Shown here: positions 58,133 through 64,000 of the stretch, piece by piece
How positions within the stretch are numbered: position 1 is the first letter of the stretch
How the letters are laid out: every line of letters begins with the position of its first letter
Origin: Pseudomonas sp. TCU-HL1
GTDB taxonomy: Bacteria > Pseudomonadota > Gammaproteobacteria > Pseudomonadales > Pseudomonadaceae
Direction of reading: 5' to 3'
Assembly: GCF_001708505.1 (NCBI RefSeq)
Contig: NZ_CP015992.1
Location: 3,658,001 to 3,722,000, forward strand
DNA length: 64,000 nt
Notes under the pieces: generated by a model
What the model was told of the DNA's origin: nothing
The model's database searches: none
The model's input: the letters and a program-made list of their open reading frames with translations, nothing else
Made by a program: the position numbers and the translations under genes

Positions 58133-60559
58133 TCAGTGCGCCAGCGCGCCAATCATGCGCACCGGGCCTTTACGCGGGAATACCCGCTCCAGCCATACGG
58201 CGAATGCCGGCAGCACCGTCATGGCCATGACCATGTTGATCATGAACATGAAGGCCAGCAGCTTGCCCATGTCGGCTTGGAACTTGAGCTCGGAGAACGA
58301 CCAGGTGGCGACGCCTATGGCCAGGGTAATGGCGGTGAAGATGGTCGCTACACCGACCTCTAGCAGCGCGTGCTCCACCGCCTTGACGATGGGTTGGCCA
58401 TGGGCCTGATGCAACTGGATGCGGTTGTAGATGTAGAAGGCGTAATCGACGCCAATGCCCACCGCCAGCACCATCACCGGAAGCGTGGCGATGGTTAGAC
58501 CGATCTGTAGCTCCTTCATGAACCAGTAGCCGATGAAGGTGCCGATGGTCAGCGGCAAGCAGCACACCAGCACGGCACGTACGTCGCGGTAAACCACGAA
58601 CACCAGCAAGGCGATGGCCGCGTAAACGTACAGCAACATCGGTGTCTCGCTCTTCTCCACCTCCTCGTTGATGGCCGCGAGCACCCCCGCATTGCCCGAG
58701 GCCAGCCGTACCACGACGCCTGGCATGGGGAACTTCGCACGGAAGGCCTTGGCCGCTTCGATCACCTGCTTGATAGTGGTGGCCTTGTGGTCTGCCAGAT
58801 ACAGGTGTACGGCGGTCATGCTGCAATCTGCCCGCATGATGCCTGAGATACGAGCGACCTCAGTGGCCAGCGAGGAGTAGTTCATCGAGTCGATGGGGAC
58901 CGCGCTCATCTTCGGATTCCCCTCGTTGTAGCCCTCGTTGAACTGGCGCATACCGTTGGAGAACGAGGCGACGGACAAGACCCCGGGAACACCTTGCATA
59001 GCCCATACGAAGCGGTCCTGGTACTGCCCCAAGGCCACATTTTCACAGGCACCGACGACCGCGCCCGACTCATCCGGCTGGACCTCGAAGACTACGCTGA
59101 GCCAGTCCAGGCCGATGTCGTAATTGCTGGCGATGGACACTGCATCGCGGTTGAAGCGGGAGTCCTCGCGCAGCTCCGGCGCACCGGCCTGCAACGTACC
59201 CACCACCCGATCATGGCTTTGCCACACAGCCACGGCGAACACCAGTCCGGCCACAACCAATACCAACCGGGCATTGCGCCATTCGGCGAGACGAGCCAGG
59301 CCGTGCAACCAGCGGCTGCGACGCTCACGGGAAAGCTCCTCGGCGGCGGCGTAGCGGCTGTCAACCTTGAGCATTGAGGCCACCAACGGCAGCATCACGA
59401 GGTTGGTGATGATCTTGTAGGCCACGCCAAGCGACGCGGTGATGGCCAACTCGCGCACCATCGGAATCGGGATCAGCAACAGCGTGACAAAAGACACAAA
59501 GGCCGTCACCAACGCCAACGTGCCAGGAATCAACAGACCACTGAAGCTGGAGCGCGCGGCCTGCTCGGCACTCTTGCCGCAGGCGATTTCGCGCACGATG
59601 TAATTGATCTGCTGCACGCCATGGGACACCCCGATAGCGAACACCAGAAACGGCACCAGCACGGCAAGAGGGTCGAGGCCGTAGCCAAGCAGACGCAGGC
59701 TGCCGAACTGCCAGACCAGCGAGGTCAGGGAACAGCCCAGGGCCAGCAGGGTGAAGCGCACGGAGTGGCAGTACCAGTACACCGCGGCAGCGGTCAGCAA
59801 CAGCGCCAGCAAGCAGAACTCCAGTACCGCGGCGGCACCATCGGCGATGTCGCCGATCTGCTTGGCGAACCCGATGATCTGGATCTCGAACCCGGCGTCC
59901 TCGAACTTCGCGCGAATCTGCTGCTCCAGGATCTGGTTGTAGGCCACATAGTCCAGCTGGGCTCCAGAAGCATCGACCTCGTTGAGCTCGGCGGTGATCA
60001 TCGCACTGCTCTGGTCACGTGAAACCAGAGTGCCAATGAAGCCACCCTGAGCCGTGGAGCTGGCGATCTTGCCGATGATCTCCTTGTCGAGGCGCTCCGG
60101 CGTCACCGTACCGGGGATCAACGGGTCGGCGCGAAAGCCCTCCTCGGTGATCTCGTTGACGAAGGAGTTGGGCGTCCACAATGACTGCACGCTACTGCGC
60201 GAAACACTGGGCAGGAAGGTCACCGCCTGAGTCACGTCATACAGACGCCTGAGCCCCTCCACGGTCCAGATGTCCCCTTCGCGCGCCTTGACTACTATGG
60301 TCAGGCGATTCGCCCCGATCAGATCGTTACGGTAGGCATGGAAGGTCTCGACGTACTCATGACCGATCGGCAACTGCTTTTCGAAGCCAGCCTCCATGCG
60401 TAGTTGTACGGCGAACCAGGCCATGCCCAAGGTGAAGACGGCCAGCAGCGCCAATACTGCCCAGCGCTGCTTGAATAGCCAGTCCTCCAGGCGTGGCAGC
60501 ACGCCACGCCTCCTCACGTCGGTTATCTCTACAACAGGATTATTCACAACATGCCTCAC
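58133..60559 (-). CDS. MMPL/RND-superfamily transporter
   Basis: 808 residues with the two-fold RND layout: helix 1 (QRWAVLALLAVFTLGMAWFAVQL), a periplasmic loop, five helices, then the repeat. TM4-like helices contain AIGVSHGVQQINYI and VGIGVDYAFYIYNR with the conserved Asp. Length and pattern fit the hydrophobe/lipid transporter (MmpL, HpnN-like) branch rather than AcrB. It starts at GTG 60559, overlapping the DUF1302 stop (GTGA). Inferred to move a lipophilic substrate together with the DUF1302/1329 and YCF48 proteins. Direction of transport unknown. Confidence 0.87.
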   Translation of the reverse strand: MRHVVNNPVVEITDVRRRGVLPRLEDWLFKQRWAVLALLAVFTLGMAWFAVQLRMEAGFEKQLPIGHEYVETFHAYRNDLIGANRLTIVVKAREGDIWTVEGLRRLYDVTQAVTFLPSVSRSSVQSLWTPNSFVNEITEEGFRADPLIPGTVTPERLDKEIIGKIASSTAQGGFIGTLVSRDQSSAMITAELNEVDASGAQLDYVAYNQILEQQIRAKFEDAGFEIQIIGFAKQIGDIADGAAAVLEFCLLALLLTAAAVYWYCHSVRFTLLALGCSLTSLVWQFGSLRLLGYGLDPLAVLVPFLVFAIGVSHGVQQINYIVREIACGKSAEQAARSSFSGLLIPGTLALVTAFVSFVTLLLIPIPMVRELAITASLGVAYKIITNLVMLPLVASMLKVDSRYAAAEELSRERRSRWLHGLARLAEWRNARLVLVVAGLVFAVAVWQSHDRVVGTLQAGAPELREDSRFNRDAVSIASNYDIGLDWLSVVFEVQPDESGAVVGACENVALGQYQDRFVWAMQGVPGVLSVASFSNGMRQFNEGYNEGNPKMSAVPIDSMNYSSLATEVARISGIMRADCSMTAVHLYLADHKATTIKQVIEAAKAFRAKFPMPGVVVRLASGNAGVLAAINEEVEKSETPMLLYVYAAIALLVFVVYRDVRAVLVCCLPLTIGTFIGYWFMKELQIGLTIATLPVMVLAVGIGVDYAFYIYNRIQLHQAHGQPIVKAVEHALLEVGVATIFTAITLAIGVATWSFSELKFQADMGKLLAFMFMINMVMAMTVLPAFAVWLERVFPRKGPVRMIGALAH

Positions 60560-62232
60560 AGAGAGTGCGAAACCGAAAGGCCAACGTAATCCCGATCACG
60601 CAGCAACTGGTCGTAAGGGGTATCACCATCGTTGAACTTCGCGTAGTTCAGGCTGACTTGCCAATTACCTGGGTTGCGCACGAAGTTCACATAGAAATTC
60701 ATCGCGCTGGCATCGCGGGTATAGGTCGAATAGATCGATGGTGTGCGGCCATTGCCCAGGGATTGCTGGTAATAGATTCCCGGCGTCACGGTCCAGCCCG
60801 GGATGAGCGTGCCGTCATAGGTCAGGCTGAAATCGACATGAACCCCCGAGGAGCTCTTGTCGCCATGGGCCCTGGGCGGAAACTGCGACAGGTCCGTCAC
60901 CCAGGTGTTGCCCCCCGCAGCCACCAGTTCGCCGTTGTAGCTGTCATGCAGCCCCGGGTATTTCACCAGCACCAGTTCGGACAGGAAGGTGCCCGTGCTC
61001 GCACCGGTGAACTCGAGCAGGTCCGGGGAGTTGGCGTTGGTCATGCTGTAGATGCCGGTCAGGTGCCACTGGTATTTCTCGGTGTCCTTCCAGCATTCCC
61101 CTCCCCGTCCTGAACAAGGAGCGGGGCCGAATGCGAGCCCGGGCAAGGGGTTGAGCGGTACTGCCTCCTTGGGACGATAGGACAGCTCGGTGCCCACCGC
61201 CCAGTCGCCAATCGGCCCGTTGGCGCTGATGCCGTAAAGCATGCGGTCTTCCGGGTAGACCCAGGTGGGGGCAAAAGTCGCCTGGTTGTAGGACACCTGC
61301 GGCAGCTTGTCGTGATAGCGCATCACGTAGAAGCCGTAGTTCACGTCGCTATCCTCAGGCTGCCAGCGTACCGAAAGTCCCCACTGGCCGCTGTCACGGG
61401 CATCCTTGTCGTCGTACCCATAGGCTTCCATGCCTTCGCCGATCACGTTGTAAGTCGACCAATAGCTGCCCACTGGAGGCAATTCGCTCTTGTTCCAGCC
61501 GAACTGGTAATACGCCTCGACGTTCACGCCGTAGCCCAGCCCCGTGGCGACGCTGAGCATAGGTGCCGGCAGCACGGCTTCCTTGAGTTGGACGCCCGGA
61601 CTCGAGAGCGCCTGGAAGTCATAGGCGTTCGTGGCGTTGATGCCACCGATCGCGAACAGGCTCTCGCCCCAGTTGATGACCTGGTTGCCCAGGCGCGCGC
61701 GAACCCGTTGGTCGGCCACATCGAAGCTCTTGCTGACCCACAGATCGAGCAGGCGCGCCTTGAACTTCAGCTCGTCACGCGCATCATCGGTCAACCCGTC
61801 GCGGCCAATATCCGAGCCCAAGGCCTGCCGGAACTGAGTTTCGGCCCCCAACGCCCCCGTGGTATCGGTAGCGGCGAAGTCACGTTTCCAGCTACCACGC
61901 GCCATGAAGGTGAAGTCCTCGGGGAACTTCAGCACTAACTCGTGGACGCCCTTGACGTAGTTGGTGAACAGATCACCCTTGCCATAGTTCATGTTGCCCT
62001 GGTCGCCGATACCGGAAACGGTAGGGTCCAGGCAGCCGGCGGGGGGATTGTGGCCACCCGCACCAGCATTGATCAGATCACACCCCGGAGACTGGGTACG
62101 CACTCCCATGCCCGCCGAGATAGTGGAGTCAAAAGAGCCACGGATATTTTCCGTCTCGAAGGTAAACCCCAGGGCCAGCGGTGCGGCACACGCAATGGCC
62201 AGGCCCGATGCTTGGGAAATTATTCTTTTCAT
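60556..62232 (-). CDS. DUF1302 outer-membrane beta-barrel protein 2
   Basis: 558 residues with a signal peptide (KRIISQASGLAIACAAPLALG). Family hallmarks: FTFETENIRGSFDSTISAGMGVR at the start, VRARLGNQVINWGESLFAIGGIN in the middle, GTELSYRPKEAVPLNPL, and YVGLSVSHSL at the end. Unlike copy 1 it ends in Leu. It lies 20 bp after the DUF1329 gene and overlaps the transporter gene by four bases, so all four genes form one operon. Confidence 0.87.
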   Translation of the reverse strand: MKRIISQASGLAIACAAPLALGFTFETENIRGSFDSTISAGMGVRTQSPGCDLINAGAGGHNPPAGCLDPTVSGIGDQGNMNYGKGDLFTNYVKGVHELVLKFPEDFTFMARGSWKRDFAATDTTGALGAETQFRQALGSDIGRDGLTDDARDELKFKARLLDLWVSKSFDVADQRVRARLGNQVINWGESLFAIGGINATNAYDFQALSSPGVQLKEAVLPAPMLSVATGLGYGVNVEAYYQFGWNKSELPPVGSYWSTYNVIGEGMEAYGYDDKDARDSGQWGLSVRWQPEDSDVNYGFYVMRYHDKLPQVSYNQATFAPTWVYPEDRMLYGISANGPIGDWAVGTELSYRPKEAVPLNPLPGLAFGPAPCSGRGGECWKDTEKYQWHLTGIYSMTNANSPDLLEFTGASTGTFLSELVLVKYPGLHDSYNGELVAAGGNTWVTDLSQFPPRAHGDKSSSGVHVDFSLTYDGTLIPGWTVTPGIYYQQSLGNGRTPSIYSTYTRDASAMNFYVNFVRNPGNWQVSLNYAKFNDGDTPYDQLLRDRDYVGLSVSHSL

Positions 62233-62252
62233 GTCGGCACCCTGATTCGCGG

Positions 62253-63677
62253 TTAGCGCTCGCTGATGGAGCGCAGGTTGTCGGAGGTATAGAAGTCGCG
62301 CTTCATGCGCGAGTTGTTGCCACCCTCGGTGATCCAGCGGTGGTCATCCTTGCCCGCGCCAACCGAGGTCATGTCATACAGGTAACGGCCATCGACCAGG
62401 TTGTACTGAACCTGGGCCTCCATATCGCAGCTGCCGGTCTCGTACACCGGGATGGTGAAGCCCTCACGCACCTTCCAGATCTGCCCCTGCTTGTCGTAGT
62501 CGACTGCCATCAGGCCGTTCCAGCTGTCCTCGTCGATGTAGAACACACGCTTCGGCGCCTGGTGACGCATACCCTGGCGTACGGTGGCCTCGACCACCCA
62601 GACGCGGTGTTGCTCGTAGCGGCGGAACTCGGGCGCGATGGCGTCGTCCTTGGCGAAGCTCTCGACCTTTGCAGAGGTGTCATAGGCGCCGAAGGAGTTG
62701 TAGGGCACGATCAGCTCCTGCTTGCCGACCAGCTTCCAGTCGAAGCGATCCATTGGGCCGTAGAAGATGTTGGACTCATCGATGGTGTACTGATTGTCCA
62801 GACCGATTTGCGGTGCGTCATAGGAATAAGCCGGCATGCGACGCACCCGACGCTGGCCTGGGAAGTAATAGAAGGTAGTGGTCTGCTCACCCGCCTTGGT
62901 GGTGAGCACGCCGGCCTGACCGGCCAGGGAAACCGGATCGAAATAGGAGAAGTAGGTCGCTGTCTCCAGACCATCGGTCGAGGAAAACAGCTTGCTGCCC
63001 TTCTCGCCCCAAGGCGTGAACATTGTCCAGTCCAGTGAGGTGTTCAGCCAGTCGCCTCCGGCCTTGCGCGGGGAAATACCGGAGATGGTCTTGGTCATGT
63101 GGAAGCCGACGCCGCGGTAGTGCATCTTCATGTTCCACATCACTTCCGCACCCGTAGTGGGCTGCGGGAAGGGGATGCCGGGGACGTGGGCCTCTTCCAG
63201 GGCAAGACCGCTTGCGTCGAGCTTGGCGAAGCCGACGTTCTTCCTGGTGTTTTCGGCGACGAAATCTGGCACACCGCAGCTGCGACGGGTCGGGTACACG
63301 TCCATGCGATAGCCTGGGATCTTCTTGAACAACTCCAACTGCCCAGGCGAAAGCTTGCTCGCGTATTTCGCAACGTTGTTGGAGTCGATGCTGAAGAGCG
63401 GGTTGTCATCCTTGAACTTCCAGTGCTGGCCACGCACCTGGCCGTAGCTCCACCCCGAATCCTGCTGACCCGGCGGCGTCCAGGCTGGAATCACCCCATC
63501 GGCGCTGGCGGCAACCTCCCCTCCCAACGGCGTTAGCGTGGTGCCCAGTCGAGATGCATCGTTCTCTGCAGCCTGAACCGAACAGAAGGCGGCCGATGCC
63601 GCCAGCGCTACCAGCAGTTGCCTGATTCCACCTGCGAGGGAGTTGCCGACATCGGGGCGCTGAATCACGTCTTTCAT
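62253..63677 (-). CDS. DUF1329 outer-membrane-lipoprotein-sorting-like protein 2
   Basis: 474 residues from ATG 63677 (GAGGA seven bases upstream). Signal peptide ends near CSVQAAE. Family motifs LGTTLTPLGGEVAASADGVIPAWT, VPYNSFGAYDTSAKV and APKRVFYIDEDSWNGLM parallel those of copy 1. Predicted periplasmic LolB-like carrier of a hydrophobic ligand. First gene of the four-gene operon DUF1329-DUF1302-MMPL-YCF48. Confidence 0.87.
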   Translation of the reverse strand: MKDVIQRPDVGNSLAGGIRQLLVALAASAAFCSVQAAENDASRLGTTLTPLGGEVAASADGVIPAWTPPGQQDSGWSYGQVRGQHWKFKDDNPLFSIDSNNVAKYASKLSPGQLELFKKIPGYRMDVYPTRRSCGVPDFVAENTRKNVGFAKLDASGLALEEAHVPGIPFPQPTTGAEVMWNMKMHYRGVGFHMTKTISGISPRKAGGDWLNTSLDWTMFTPWGEKGSKLFSSTDGLETATYFSYFDPVSLAGQAGVLTTKAGEQTTTFYYFPGQRRVRRMPAYSYDAPQIGLDNQYTIDESNIFYGPMDRFDWKLVGKQELIVPYNSFGAYDTSAKVESFAKDDAIAPEFRRYEQHRVWVVEATVRQGMRHQAPKRVFYIDEDSWNGLMAVDYDKQGQIWKVREGFTIPVYETGSCDMEAQVQYNLVDGRYLYDMTSVGAGKDDHRWITEGGNNSRMKRDFYTSDNLRSISER

Positions 63678-64000
63678 TGGGAGGTCCTCATGGGGCTTTA
63701 ACCGGCGACCGGAGCTTCCTGGAAGGAAGAATCGAGCTGTGCCAGACTTCTGATCATTCGACTTGATCACCTGACCAAGTCAATCGATCAAAAGCAAACC
63801 ATGTGCCAACCTGGGTTAATGATTTTTTTCTTTAAATATCAGTTACTTAATATTTTTATAACAACTGTGATGTGGTACTTGAACACCCACCACGCACCAA
63901 TTTGCGTCAAGCGCACGCACCAACTTGGGAATTTACGAAACGAGTGTTACCCATTTTTACCATGCAGAAGAAGACAGACACTGGGTACGAGCTCCACGCC
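63678..64000. promoter_or_regulatory. Upstream region of the second envelope operon
   Basis: 323 bp with no gene seen before the window ends. TTGATC and GATCAA (about 63763 and 63785) bracket TGACCAAGTCA (63772-63782), an operator-like palindrome about 90 bp before the start. An AT-rich stretch (63805-63880) contains TTTTATAAC-AACT-GTGATGTGG (about 63846-63869), a weak resemblance to the shared operator. Confidence 0.4.

Noticed and set aside
63846..63869. Weak match to the shared operator upstream of DUF1329 gene 2
   Set aside because: Only the left arm fits and it lies far from an evident promoter; not enough to include that operon in the regulon.
1..64000. CRISPR arrays, tRNA or rRNA genes, intact insertion sequences
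   Set aside because: No regularly spaced repeats, no cloverleaf or rRNA sequence and no transposase reading frame were recognised.

Overview
The window reads as chromosomal DNA of a high-GC Pseudomonas, closest in flavour to the P. aeruginosa / P. citronellolis group. The evidence is a bdhA gene directly behind a GntP-type permease, DUF1302/DUF1329 envelope protein pairs, OruR/ArgR-type AraC and TetR/LysR regulators, and G/C-rich third codon positions throughout. No rRNA, tRNA, CRISPR array or complete insertion sequence was seen.

Layout. (1) 1-1.2 kb: end of a ketone-body utilisation locus (permease, bdhA). (2) 2.2-10.9 kb: a plasmid/ICE-like module resembling the Tn4371-type backbone: two small ORFs, ardA behind a large hairpin, a fic gene bracketed by ~85-bp direct repeats, an AlpA-like DNA-binding protein, a RepA-type initiator followed by three iterons, ParA plus a small partner, a TraF-type peptidase and a VirD2-like relaxase. 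No integrase, coupling protein or type IV secretion genes are in the window. (3) 10.9-18.9 kb: a compact candidate biosynthetic cluster: XRE regulator, an ALA-synthase-like enzyme, GNAT acetyltransferase, Gfo/Idh/MocA oxidoreductase, asparagine-synthetase-like amidotransferase, MFS exporter and LysR regulator. The enzyme set fits an alaremycin/primocarcin-type 5-acetamido-4-oxo-5-hexenoate product. The ALAS carries Ser where glycine-specific ALAS has Thr, which suggests serine as substrate.

(4) 18.9-53.6 kb: a large catabolic region that appears to form one regulon. It contains a PhyH dioxygenase/Rid/EthD/TetR operon; an orphan polyamine-type binding protein with a chemoreceptor and a porin; a flavin amine oxidase/small protein/dihaem cytochrome c operon; an RND efflux pair; and a minus-strand series of about 14 kb (acyl-CoA dehydrogenase, enoyl-reductase-like protein, acyl-CoA synthetase, thiolase, DAO oxidoreductase, membrane protein, second amine oxidase, second dihaem cytochrome, membrane protein, DUF1302, DUF1329, terminator). 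A divergent AraC regulator, a BktB-type thiolase, a TetR regulator and a second acyl-CoA dehydrogenase follow. A 22-bp palindrome (TWRCRYAAC-N4-GTTRY-type) recurs in at least four promoters of this region, in three of them overlapping the -35 element.

(5) 53.8-57 kb: a c-di-GMP phosphodiesterase and a small soluble PAS chemoreceptor. (6) 57.1-63.7 kb: a second envelope set (DUF1329, DUF1302, MMPL/RND transporter, YCF48-like protein) in one minus-strand operon.

Taken together, regions 4 and 6 look like machinery to move a hydrophobic amine-bearing compound across the envelope, oxidise the amine periplasmically with electrons passed to cytochrome c, and break the carbon skeleton down through CoA thioesters. 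The substrate cannot be named from sequence.
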